Assembly: GCF_024198255.1 (NCBI RefSeq)
Contig: NZ_JAJVKW010000021.1
Span: forward strand, 110,627-174,626
DNA from: Myxococcus guangdongensis
GTDB lineage: Bacteria > Myxococcota > Myxococcia > Myxococcales > Myxococcaceae
Reading direction: 5' to 3'
DNA: 64,000 bases
Position 1 is the stretch's first letter. Every line of letters begins with the position of its first letter. Under the pieces are notes generated by a model. It did not search any database. It worked only from the letters and a program-made list of their open reading frames with translations, and was not told the origin of the DNA. The position numbers and the translations under genes were made by a program. This document shows, one piece after another, positions 1 through 7,651 of this stretch.

Positions 1-78
1 CTCCTCGACGGAGGCGTAGTGGAAGTCATTCGCCTCGAAGATGGCGAGCATCTGGGCATCGGGAGTCTCTTCGGCCAT
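1..78 (-). CDS. Partial unknown protein, N-terminal end only
   Basis: The reverse strand opens with ATG at 78 and stays open to the left edge (26 codons, beginning MAEETPDAQMLAIFEAND). Third positions are mostly G or C, as in the neighbouring genes. It is transcribed in the same direction as the AraC-family gene that ends at 123, so the two could share an operon. No strong Shine-Dalgarno is visible. The family cannot be recognised from this fragment. Confidence 0.5.
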   Translation of the reverse strand, partial: MAEETPDAQMLAIFEANDFHYASVEE

Positions 79-122
79 GGGATGGGCTCTACGCCGCTCC
101 CAGGCCACCGGCAACGCGGGAG

Positions 123-932
123 TCAGGCGCGCGAGCGGAGGATGTCACCCGGCGTCACACCCAGCACGCGACGCATCCAGCGGGCCATGTGGCTCTGGTG
201 GGAGAAGCCCGCCTCCAGGGCCACCTGCCCCGTGGGCAGCTCGCCGCGCAGGAGCAGCGTGCGGGCCCGCTCCACGCGGCGCTGAATCACGAACTCGTGC
301 ACGGGCAGCCCGGTGGAGCGCTTGAAGAGTGTCTTGAAGTGCGACGCGCTGACGGCCGCCACGCGGGCAAGCGTCGCGAGCGAGAGGTCCTCGTCCAGGT
401 GCGTCTCCACGTAGTCCGTGACGCGCTGGAGCTGGTCCGGGGACAGGCCTCCGCGCACCTCGACCTCCGCGCGGTAGTGGGCGAGCAGCCGGGCCGCGAG
501 CGCCAGGCCCAGGCTCTCCCGGTAGAGCAGTCCGTTGGGGAAGTCCGCGCGGACCTCGGCCTCCAGGGCCCAGGCGATGTGTTCGAGCTGCGCGTCGCGG
601 AAGTGGTGCCGCAGCGCGACGCCCACGCGGTCCGGGTCCAGCCCCATGTCCTCGGCCGCCATCCGGAGCAGCGAGTGAGGCAGACGCAGGTCCAGGCCCA
701 CGCTGTCATCGTCCTCCACCCAGGTGTCGGTGTGGCCCGCGGGCAACAGGAAGAGCTCCCCTCGCGTGCGCACCGAGAAGTGCTGGCTGGCGAGACAGGA
801 CACCCGCACGGGCTGGCCCGCGTGGATGTTGAGGACGTGGTCCGAGCTCGACAGGTGGACCCGGTCTCCGGCGCGCGTCGTCCGCAGTTCGACCCCCAGG
901 CTGACTCGAGGTCGTCGCGCGTGCTCGCTCAT
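123..932 (-). CDS. AraC-family transcriptional regulator
   Basis: A 269-residue DNA-binding regulator. The C-terminal hundred residues carry the two helix-turn-helix motifs of the AraC family, including DEDLSLATLARVAAVSASHF and the second-motif pattern QVALEAGFSHQSHMARWMRR. The N-terminal part looks like a cupin-type ligand-sensing half. I chose ATG 932 (MSEHARRPRV); the open frame continues upstream to 1025, but that extension is proline/arginine-rich and unlike the family. The gene is divergent from the SDR gene at 1091 across 158 bases, so the SDR/reductase pair is its likely target (inference). The inducer is unknown. Confidence 0.9.
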   Translation of the reverse strand: MSEHARRPRVSLGVELRTTRAGDRVHLSSSDHVLNIHAGQPVRVSCLASQHFSVRTRGELFLLPAGHTDTWVEDDDSVGLDLRLPHSLLRMAAEDMGLDPDRVGVALRHHFRDAQLEHIAWALEAEVRADFPNGLLYRESLGLALAARLLAHYRAEVEVRGGLSPDQLQRVTDYVETHLDEDLSLATLARVAAVSASHFKTLFKRSTGLPVHEFVIQRRVERARTLLLRGELPTGQVALEAGFSHQSHMARWMRRVLGVTPGDILRSRA

Positions 933-1090
933 GGCGTCTGAATATAGGGGTCCGCGTCCGTTCGTGCTCCCGAAACATCCGTGCGTGCGCGACCCACGTG
1001 GAGGCCGTCGGTATTCCTTCCCCACACTCGATGGAGCCGCCGCGCCGGTGCGTGGCCGTGCTTCCAGGCGGGACTCTGGGGAGACGCGAC

Positions 1091-1837
1091 ATGGGACGGT
1101 ATTCCGGGAAGAAAGTGGTGGTGACGGGAGGAACGGCGGGCATCGGGCTCGCCGCGGTGAAGGCGCTGCTCGCGGAAGGCGCGGAGGTGCTGCTCACCGG
1201 CCGTGGCGAGCAGGGACTGGAGGCGGCGCGCAAGGAGCTGGGGCCGCGAGCCCACGTGGTGCGCTCCGACACGGCGAGCCTGCGGGACATCGACGCCCTG
1301 GCCGCGCGCGTGAAGGAGACGCTGGGCGCGGTGGACTTCGTCCTCGTCAACGCGGGGTACGCGAAGCTGGTGCCCTTCGAGCAGGTGACGGAGTCGGTGT
1401 ACGACGAGACCTTCGGCGTCAACACGAAGGGGGCGTTCTTCACGGCGCAGCGGCTGGCGCCCCTGGTGCGAGACGGCGGCGCGTTCGTCTTCACCACGTC
1501 GGTGGCGGACGAGACGGGCGCTCCGGGCATGAGCGTCTATTCAGGCGCGAAGGCGGCGGTCCGCTCGTTCGTGCGGGTGCTCGGCGCGGAGCTGGTGTCA
1601 CGGGGCATCCGGGTGAACGCGGTGAGCCCGGGCTTCACACGGACGCCCACGATGGGCGTCACCGGCGCCACGCCGCAGGAGGTGGAGTCCTTCGAGCAGG
1701 AGGGCCTGCACCTGACGCCCATGAAACGCATCGCGGACGCCGAGGAGGTGGCTCGCGCGGCGCTGTTCCTCGGCCTCGAGGCCACGTTCACCACCGGCGC
1801 GGAGCTGCCCGTCGACGGCGGCCTGTCGCAGTTCTGA
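1091..1837 (+). CDS. SDR-family NAD(P)-dependent oxidoreductase
   Basis: A 248-residue classical short-chain dehydrogenase/reductase, predicted cytosolic. The nucleotide-binding motif TGGTAGIG lies at residues 12-19, NAG near 86, the catalytic Ser near 137 and YxxxK at 150-154. The C-terminal PVDGGLSQF ending is also typical. ATG 1091 is chosen because MGRYSGKKVVVTGG starts the Rossmann fold directly; the frame is open further upstream but without family similarity. It is followed after 30 bases by an imine-reductase-like gene and is divergent from an AraC regulator, which suggests a small inducible redox operon. The substrate is unknown. Confidence 0.93.
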   Translation: MGRYSGKKVVVTGGTAGIGLAAVKALLAEGAEVLLTGRGEQGLEAARKELGPRAHVVRSDTASLRDIDALAARVKETLGAVDFVLVNAGYAKLVPFEQVTESVYDETFGVNTKGAFFTAQRLAPLVRDGGAFVFTTSVADETGAPGMSVYSGAKAAVRSFVRVLGAELVSRGIRVNAVSPGFTRTPTMGVTGATPQEVESFEQEGLHLTPMKRIADAEEVARAALFLGLEATFTTGAELPVDGGLSQF

Positions 1838-1867
1838 GCTCACTCCCACTTCGTAAGGACACACGAC

Positions 1868-2743
1868 ATGAAGCCACACATCAGCGTCATCGGCGCGGGC
1901 CGCATGGGCTCCGCGCTGGTCAAGGCCTTCCTCCAGAACGGGTACACGACGACGGTCTGGAACCGCACCCGGGCGCGGTGCGAGCCGTTGGCCACGGCGG
2001 GCGCGCGCATCGCCGACTCCGTGCGGGACGCGGTGCGGGTCGCCGGCATCGTCATCGTGAACGTGAATGACTACGACACCAGCGACGCGCTGTTGCGTCA
2101 GGACGAGGTGACGCGGGAGCTGCGCGGCAAGGCGCTGGTGCAGCTCACGTCCGGTTCTCCGAAGCTGGCGCGCGAGCAGTCGGCATGGGCTCGCCAGCAC
2201 GGCATCCACTACCTGGACGGTGCCATCATGGCCACGCCGGACCTCATCGGTCAGCCCCACTGCACGCTCCTGTATGGGGGGCCGAAGGCCTTGTACGACC
2301 AGCACCAGGGGGTGCTGGCGGCGCTCGGTGGAAACACGCAGCACGTGAGCGAGGACGAGGGCCACGCGTCCGCGCTCGACAGCGCCATCCTGTTCCAGCT
2401 GTGGGGTTCGCTGTTCAGCGGGCTGCAAGCCGCGGCCATCTGCCGGGCGGAGGGGATTGCGCTCGACGTGCTGGGGCGGCACCTGGAGTCCGTCGGTCCG
2501 ATGATTCAGTTCTCCATGACGGACCTGCTCCAGCGCATCCAGAAGGAGCAGTACGGCGCGGACGCCGAGAGCCCCGCCACGCTCGACACGCACAACGTGG
2601 CGTTCCAACACCTGTTGCACCTGTGCGAGGAGCGCAACATCCACCGCGCCATCCCCGAGGCCATGGATGCACTCATCCAGACCGCGCGGAAGGCGGGGCA
2701 CGGACAGGACGACTTCTCCGTCCTCGCGCGATTCCTGCGCTGA
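1868..2743 (+). CDS. NAD(P)-binding 6PGDH/imine-reductase-like oxidoreductase
   Basis: A 291-residue protein with an N-terminal Rossmann domain (VIGAGRMGSAL, GxGxxG at residues 9-14) and an all-helical C-terminal half, as in beta-hydroxyacid dehydrogenases and imine reductases. In the region where hydroxyacid dehydrogenases carry their catalytic lysine, this protein reads HASALDSAI with an aspartate and no lysine, which is the imine-reductase pattern. NADPH use is inferred from WNRTRAR after the second beta strand. It follows the SDR gene by 30 bases and is probably co-transcribed with it. Reductive amination or imine reduction is plausible; the substrate is not known. Confidence 0.85.
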   Translation: MKPHISVIGAGRMGSALVKAFLQNGYTTTVWNRTRARCEPLATAGARIADSVRDAVRVAGIVIVNVNDYDTSDALLRQDEVTRELRGKALVQLTSGSPKLAREQSAWARQHGIHYLDGAIMATPDLIGQPHCTLLYGGPKALYDQHQGVLAALGGNTQHVSEDEGHASALDSAILFQLWGSLFSGLQAAAICRAEGIALDVLGRHLESVGPMIQFSMTDLLQRIQKEQYGADAESPATLDTHNVAFQHLLHLCEERNIHRAIPEAMDALIQTARKAGHGQDDFSVLARFLR

Positions 2744-2882
2744 ACATCGCAAAGGATAGGGCGGCGCGTCAGAAAGCATGCATGGCTGTCATTTGATGCT
2801 CACACTGCAGCGTTCGCGCTCCTGGGCTGCTTGCCTTTAGACTCCGGGTGCGCACTTCCGCGCGTCCCACCAGGAGAACAGG

Positions 2883-3122
2883 ATGAAGCGAGCAAGCATG
2901 TGGCTGGCTGCGGTGACAGCACTCGGCCTGATGTTCGGATGTGGCGCACCGCTGCCCGAGGAGTCACAAGAGCCCGTGAGCGAGCAGCCGGCGGATACGG
3001 GCTCGAACGTGAGCGCGCAGGCGTGTGAAGACAACCCGACCTGTCTGTGCAACCGCATCTGTCGTCAGCGCTGCGGCACCAATACGGCGTGTATGACGCA
3101 GTGTCTCGCGGAAGAGTGTTAG
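2883..3122 (+). CDS. Small cysteine-rich lipoprotein
   Basis: A 79-residue precursor. MKRASMW plus a hydrophobic stretch ends in a lipobox-like LMFGC (Cys20), so the mature part should be lipid-anchored. After an acidic linker, the last 32 residues hold eight cysteines spaced C-x5-C-x-C-x3-C-x3-C-x5-C-x3-C-x4-C. The repeated CxxxC spacing suggests a disulfide-bonded helical hairpin. The start is supported by AGGAGAACAGG just upstream. I do not recognise the family. It stands alone, with a hairpin downstream. Confidence 0.75.
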   Translation: MKRASMWLAAVTALGLMFGCGAPLPEESQEPVSEQPADTGSNVSAQACEDNPTCLCNRICRQRCGTNTACMTQCLAEEC

Positions 3123-3136
3123 ACGGGATTCGTCAC

Positions 3137-3172
3137 GAGGCGCACCACGGGCTCCCGCCTGCGGTGCGCCTC
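3137..3172 (+). terminator. Hairpin downstream of the Cys-rich lipoprotein gene
   Basis: GAGGCGCACC at 3137-3146 pairs perfectly with GGTGCGCCTC at 3163-3172, starting 14 bases after the stop codon at 3122. No T-run follows, so it may be a weak terminator or an mRNA-stabilising hairpin. It also lies just upstream of the next gene (3194). Confidence 0.4.
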
Positions 3173-3193
3173 AACCCGACCCCGTGGTGCAGC

Positions 3194-4345
3194 ATGGCGC
3201 AGAAGAAGACCTCCTCGTCCTCCCAGAGCAAGTCCACGCCCCGCGCTTCCACCGGGAAGCAGGAGCCTGTCTCGCCCGAGGGGGCGTGGACCGGGCTGGA
3301 GCAACAGGTGCTCGCCGCGATGGGACCCAAGGCCGTGGGCCAGTACCCCTCGGACCTGGAGCCCATGAGCCTGGTGTTCGAGCAGGTCCCCGACGAGACG
3401 GGGCTCCTGCCGGAGTCCTACCAGCGCTTCGTCGAGGCGCTGGGGTACCGCTGGCTCAACACGGGCAAGAAGGCCCTGGCGTTCCTGCCGCCCCGCTGGC
3501 GCGCGAGCGCGTCCCAGGGCATGGGCGAACCGAACCGGCAGTGGACCGACGTGCGTGCGGAGCGGGAGGCGGGCCGTCACGTGTACCGCTTCGTGATGTT
3601 CGCGTCCGCCGACCTCAACGACGTCAACGGCTTCGCCTTCGGACGTGGAGCGGGTGACGACGCCCCTGTCGTGTTCCAGGTGGAGGACAGCCTGCCCCTG
3701 CGCGAGCTGGGAAGCTTCGAGGCGTGGCTCGGCAAGGCCCTCGAACCGCTGCGCAAGGCCGTCGCGAAGCCCGCCGGTGCGGGCAAGAAGCCGGAGCTGG
3801 GCGACCCGCTCGCGTTGCTCCAGGAGTCTCTCGGTGAGGCGGCGGCGAAGGCTCGGCAGGCGGGCGCGGCGGCCCTGCTCGACACCTTCCCGCGCGACAC
3901 GCGCGCCATCGCCCTCCTCCACCGCAAGCTGGGCGTGGTGCCGGACATGGTGGCCGAGTTCACCGAGCTGAAGACGCTGACGCTGAAGGGCGCGGGCCTG
4001 AAGGAGCTGCCCGCCGTGCTGGGCCGGCTCTCGAAGCTCGAGCAGCTCGACTGCTCCTGGAACGCGGAGCTGGCCACCCTGCCCTCCGAGCTGGGGCAAC
4101 TCCAGCACCTCGAGTCACTCAACCTGGACCACACCGCGGTCGCCACGCTCCCGGAGGTGCTCGGACAGCTTTCCCGGCTGCGCTCGCTCAGCCTCAAGAA
4201 CACGCGCATCACCGCGCTGCCGGCGTGGCTGAGCCGACTTGCCACGCTCGAGTTCCTGGACCTGTCGCAGACGGACGTCCCGCCTGGGGAGCTCGAGGCC
4301 TTCAGGAAGGCCCGTCCCGAGTGCTCGATGTATCCGCGACCGTGA
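3194..4345 (+). CDS. Leucine-rich-repeat protein with SUKH-like N-terminal region
   Basis: A 383-residue protein without signal peptide. After a Ser/Lys-rich start, residues about 40-200 (SYQRFVEALGYRWLNTG... and a FMFASADLNDVNGFAF-like core) resemble SMI1/KNR4 (SUKH) folds. Residues about 255-370 form roughly five leucine-rich repeats of the LxxLPxxLGxLxxLExL type. ATG 3194 (MAQKKTSSSS) is preferred; the frame is open upstream only over the previous gene. It is convergent with the 4347-5009 gene, which also looks SUKH-like. SUKH proteins often act as toxin immunity proteins; that role is only an inference here. Confidence 0.75.
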   Translation: MAQKKTSSSSQSKSTPRASTGKQEPVSPEGAWTGLEQQVLAAMGPKAVGQYPSDLEPMSLVFEQVPDETGLLPESYQRFVEALGYRWLNTGKKALAFLPPRWRASASQGMGEPNRQWTDVRAEREAGRHVYRFVMFASADLNDVNGFAFGRGAGDDAPVVFQVEDSLPLRELGSFEAWLGKALEPLRKAVAKPAGAGKKPELGDPLALLQESLGEAAAKARQAGAAALLDTFPRDTRAIALLHRKLGVVPDMVAEFTELKTLTLKGAGLKELPAVLGRLSKLEQLDCSWNAELATLPSELGQLQHLESLNLDHTAVATLPEVLGQLSRLRSLSLKNTRITALPAWLSRLATLEFLDLSQTDVPPGELEAFRKARPECSMYPRP

Positions 4346-4346
4346 C

Positions 4347-5009
4347 TCACTTCTTTATCGAGTTGCCCACCTGCCGGACGTCCTCGGGGTCCACGTCTTC
4401 CCGACGCAGCACCTTGCACAGCGCGCGGAACCAGTGCTCGAAGCTCTCGAAGCCGAACGACATCGGGTCGTTCTCGTCCAACCACGTGCCGTCATCCACG
4501 TAGTGGCCCGCGAGCGCCTCGTAGTCGTTGTCCTCGAAGTAGACGGGCAGCTCTCCGTCCTTCGGCGAGGTGCGCGTGTAGAAGCACCAGCGCGACGCCT
4601 CGACGCCCATGTAAGCGTCCGCGAAGGAGATGAGGTCCGTGGTGGTGAACTCCCGGTCATCCACCGTCGCCTCCGCCGGCGTCCAGGATGCCGTGAGGGA
4701 GTCCATCGTGGGCGCCCAGACGTGGAACGGGCGATACGTCTCCCACTTCCCGGCATCCGGCCGGTACTCGAGCCGGACCTCGCGATGCAGCATCAGGAAC
4801 TCGCGGTAGCTGTCCGGGATGATGAAGGCCTCCTCGCGATAGGGCGTCGGAAGCTCGTACTCGAACCCGGTCAGCATGTGGGGCAGTGCGTCCACCTCCT
4901 CCCGCGTCAGGGGGGCCTCGCGGATGAGCCGCCAGCCTCGCGCCTGGGCCCAGGCGTCCATCTCGTTCAACAGCGCCTTCAAGTCCTCTCGCCACGTCGC
5001 GCTCGCCAT
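4347..5009 (-). CDS. SUKH (SMI1/KNR4)-like protein
   Basis: A 220-residue cytosolic protein with no signal peptide or membrane segment. It is rich in aromatic and acidic residues. The segment IIPDSYREFLMLHREV, followed by the later pattern FADAYMGVEASRWCFYT and PVYFEDNDYEAL, fits the SMI1/KNR4 fold (a helix with YREFL, then strands ending in a 'fxs-fe-wl' helix near residue 195). Its stop is one base from that of the convergent LRR gene. It may be an immunity or regulatory protein; similarity is by eye and moderate. Confidence 0.65.
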   Translation of the reverse strand: MASATWREDLKALLNEMDAWAQARGWRLIREAPLTREEVDALPHMLTGFEYELPTPYREEAFIIPDSYREFLMLHREVRLEYRPDAGKWETYRPFHVWAPTMDSLTASWTPAEATVDDREFTTTDLISFADAYMGVEASRWCFYTRTSPKDGELPVYFEDNDYEALAGHYVDDGTWLDENDPMSFGFESFEHWFRALCKVLRREDVDPEDVRQVGNSIKK

Positions 5010-5070
5010 GTGTGGCCTCTACCCCGCCCCAAGCGGGAACGGAAGCCGCTCGGGGCCGGGAGCCGTGTGC

Positions 5071-5589
5071 TCAGGACGGGTCCGCGAGGGTGTAATCGAG
5101 CACGTACATGTGGACGCCCTTCTCGTCGATTTGAATCTCGTACGAGCCGGAGATGCCCTGGAGTTCTTCCGTTCCGGAGTCGGGCACGACGGAGCCGACG
5201 ACCTTGAAGGCTCCGCGCGACATGGAGCCCGTGTGCATGAGGGTGAAGCTGCCCTTGCGTCCCTGGAGGGTGCCGGTGACGCGCTCCAGCGCGACGTAGC
5301 CGCCGGACTGGTTGGCGTCGAGCGTGGCGAGCATCTGGCCCACGCCCGTGCCCTCCAGTTCGCCGTGGTAGCGCTTGTCGATGGACATCCGGCCGATGGG
5401 GGACTCGGCCGCGCCCGCGTCCGGGGCCAACGGGGTCGCCTTGACGTTGAAGATGCCCTTCACGTGCTTCGTCATGTTCGTCTCGCTTCCGGTCCGCGTG
5501 GGTGTCGCCGTTGCTCGAGTGCTCGCGCAGCCCTGGCAGAGCACGGCGCCGAGCACCCACGCCAACACATTCGTTCCCGCCTTCATCAT
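5071..5589 (-). CDS. DUF3224-domain exported protein
   Basis: A 172-residue protein. MMKAGTNVLAWVLGAVLCQGC looks like a signal sequence ending in an imperfect lipobox (Cys23). The mature part, from about residue 38, matches the DUF3224 pattern: KGIFNVKATPL, then MSIDKRYHGELEGTGVGQML, YVALERVTGTLQGRKGSFTLMH and GSYEIQIDEKG-YVLDYTL. Family members are small beta-barrels of unknown function, usually cytosolic, so the signal peptide is unusual. ATG 5589 is the first of two adjacent ATGs. The gene is divergent from the AraC regulator at 5677. Confidence 0.82.
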   Translation of the reverse strand: MMKAGTNVLAWVLGAVLCQGCASTRATATPTRTGSETNMTKHVKGIFNVKATPLAPDAGAAESPIGRMSIDKRYHGELEGTGVGQMLATLDANQSGGYVALERVTGTLQGRKGSFTLMHTGSMSRGAFKVVGSVVPDSGTEELQGISGSYEIQIDEKGVHMYVLDYTLADPS

Positions 5590-5676
5590 GGGGGCTCCTC
5601 GTGGTGTGGGCCGTAGATATGTGGGCGCGCGCCGGGTGGATTGCAAAAACGCGACACGCCGACAGAATGCGCGCCG

Positions 5677-6513
5677 GTGAGTCGCCCTCGCATCGACGCC
5701 GTGCGTGGCGTCCTCCAACGTCCCGCCCCCGCGGACAGAATCGTGCACGAGCGCTTCGCGCCCTCGGCGGAGCTGGAGGAGTTCATCCAGCACTTCTGGA
5801 CGGTGCGGTGGGACTTGCGAGGCGAGCCGCCGCTCCTGGCGGAGACGCTCCCCCATCCGTGTGTCCACGTGGTCTTCGACCGGGCGCAGGGCCGGGTCAC
5901 GGGGGTGCAGTCGCGCAGGTTCCGCCGCAGGATTCAGGGGCAGTCCCGGGTGTTCGGCATCAAGTTCCGACCCGCGGCCTTCCAGCCGCTGTGGGGCGCG
6001 CCCTTGTCGCAACTGACGGACCGCACGGTGAGCGTGCGCTCGGTGTTCGGTCGGGAAGGCATCGCGTTGAAGGACGCCATCCTCGCGGAGCCCGACGTGC
6101 GCCGGTGCGTGACGCTGGCGCAGGACTTCCTGCGGCCACGCCTACCGCCCATGCCCGAACCCATCGCGAGGATGCGGGACCTTGTGGAGCGGCTCGCGGC
6201 GGACGCGTCGGTGACGCGCATGGAGCAGGTGGCCGCGCTGGCGAAGCTGGAGCCGCGCAACCTCCAGCGGAGGTTCAGCGCCGCGGTGGGCGTGAGCCCC
6301 AAGTGGGTCCTCAAGCGCTACCGGCTCCACGAGGCCGCCGAGCAGCTCGCGCGCGTCCGGGTGCCCGACATGGCGAGCCTGGCCCTCCAGCTGGGCTACT
6401 TCGACCAGTCCCACTTCATCCGCGACTTCAAGGCCCTGGTGGGCTGCTCCCCCGGACAGTACGCCGAGCGCGCCGCCGCGAGCCGGCAGGCCCCAGGCAG
6501 CCGGGGCCGCTGA
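5677..6513 (+). CDS. AraC-family regulator with DUF6597-like sensor
   Basis: A 278-residue regulator. The N-terminal part (VHERFAPSAELEEFIQHFW, then HPCVHVVFD and FGIKFRPAAFQPL) has the layout of the DUF6597-type sensor found in many AraC proteins. The C-terminal part holds the two HTH motifs, with MEQVAALAKLEPRNLQRRF and SLALQLGYFDQSHFIRDFK. I start at GTG 5677 (VSRPRIDAVRG). TTG 5641 is also possible in frame and would add 12 residues without similarity. It diverges from the DUF3224 gene and may regulate it (inference). Confidence 0.85.
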   Translation: MSRPRIDAVRGVLQRPAPADRIVHERFAPSAELEEFIQHFWTVRWDLRGEPPLLAETLPHPCVHVVFDRAQGRVTGVQSRRFRRRIQGQSRVFGIKFRPAAFQPLWGAPLSQLTDRTVSVRSVFGREGIALKDAILAEPDVRRCVTLAQDFLRPRLPPMPEPIARMRDLVERLAADASVTRMEQVAALAKLEPRNLQRRFSAAVGVSPKWVLKRYRLHEAAEQLARVRVPDMASLALQLGYFDQSHFIRDFKALVGCSPGQYAERAAASRQAPGSRGR

Positions 6514-6698
6514 CCTTCAGGGTTCGTCATCGGGGAGATGCGCAGCGCCGCCCCAACGCCAACGCCACTCCACTGTCCTGACCATTCATATCGATGGACT
6601 GCTCGCCCCCGGGCTCGAATGCGGCTCGACGCTACCGGAGTTCACTGGCGTGTAGGGAGTGACCCAGGCCGCACCAATCGCAGATCAACCCCCGTGAT

Positions 6699-6727
6699 TT
6701 GCAAGCCTTCTCTCCAGAGCATACAAT
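6699..6727 (+). promoter_or_regulatory. Sigma-70-type promoter of the lipoprotein operon
   Basis: TTGCAA (6699-6704) and TACAAT (6722-6727) are separated by exactly 17 bases, close to the housekeeping consensus. They lie in the otherwise gene-free 277-base stretch between 6513 and 6791. Transcription would start near 6734, leaving a leader of about 57 bases before ATG 6791, which has a G-rich Shine-Dalgarno. Confidence 0.6.
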
Positions 6728-6790
6728 GCCAGTTGAAGTGTGAGTCCTGGCGACGGCCGGGTTGCGTCACACCTCCGGGGGGGGGAATCC

Positions 6791-7651
6791 ATGTATCGGC
6801 GCATATGGTGGCTGGCATTGCTGTCCGTCCTCACCTCGCTGGCGTGCGTGGAGGACCGCTCGGCCGCCGCCAGCTCGCTGGCGGTCCGCGTCCCCACCGA
6901 GCAGCCCTTGAAGCTGAAGCCCGGCCAGGAGGGCAGCCTCGTAGTCCAGGCGATGAACGAGGACTCCTACGCCGCGGACGACGTCGAGGTCAGGTTCCTC
7001 GTGCTGGACCCCGCGCGCTTCGAGTTCGTCGACGTGGGGCACCCGAGCGACACCACCGTCATCACGGCCTTCGACAAGGATAGCGGCCTGCGGGGCGCGG
7101 CTCGCATCAAGTTCAAGGTGAAGGACGACGCCCTCTACGGAACGGCTGGGATTGCCGCTTCGCTCACGCGCACCGAGCAGCTCGCGGATGCCAGCACCCC
7201 ACCCTCGGTACCGCTATCGCAGCTCACAGTGGAAGTCGTGCCCGACCTCGCGAAGGTCAAGCTGACACCCCTGCCCTCGACGCCCATCGAGCTGGACTCG
7301 GGGAGCACGGACCTGACGTCGCTCGCGGTCCAGGCCACGGATGAGAAGGACCAGCCCATCAACGGAGTGGAGCTCTATGCGGAGGTGTTCGGCGGGGTCG
7401 ACTCGCCGGTGACCCTGGTCAAGGGTGAGGCGTCGCAGCCTCGCGACCTCCAGCAGACAGAGGCCCGGACGGTGAACGGGCTGCGGGTCAGCGGCGTGGC
7501 GCAGTGGGCGGTGAGAGCCAAGGGGCCCGTGGCCCAGCCGACGAACGCCCAGGTCCGCTTCGGACTCGCCCGCAGCGGCGGCGAGAGCTCCGTCTCCCAG
7601 CTCGGGAGATTCGACCTGCACGTCCTGCCCGCCGAGGAGCCCACGCCATGA
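6791..7651 (+). CDS. Putative lipoprotein with Ig-like repeats
   Basis: A 286-residue exported protein. MYRRIWWLALLSVLTSLAC is a lipoprotein signal with Cys19 at the lipobox. The rest is beta-rich, with two related segments: LAVRVPTEQPLKLKPGQEGSLVVQAM near residue 30 and PIELDSGSTDLTSLAVQA near 160. Both resemble invasin/Ig-like folds. It is the first gene of a three-gene operon; its stop overlaps the next start (ATGA at 7648-7651). The family is not recognised beyond that. Confidence 0.75.
   Translation: MYRRIWWLALLSVLTSLACVEDRSAAASSLAVRVPTEQPLKLKPGQEGSLVVQAMNEDSYAADDVEVRFLVLDPARFEFVDVGHPSDTTVITAFDKDSGLRGAARIKFKVKDDALYGTAGIAASLTRTEQLADASTPPSVPLSQLTVEVVPDLAKVKLTPLPSTPIELDSGSTDLTSLAVQATDEKDQPINGVELYAEVFGGVDSPVTLVKGEASQPRDLQQTEARTVNGLRVSGVAQWAVRAKGPVAQPTNAQVRFGLARSGGESSVSQLGRFDLHVLPAEEPTP

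Noticed and set aside
19..285. Plus-strand open frames across the left edge
   Set aside because: They run antisense through the AraC gene and the minus-strand edge gene and have no family features.
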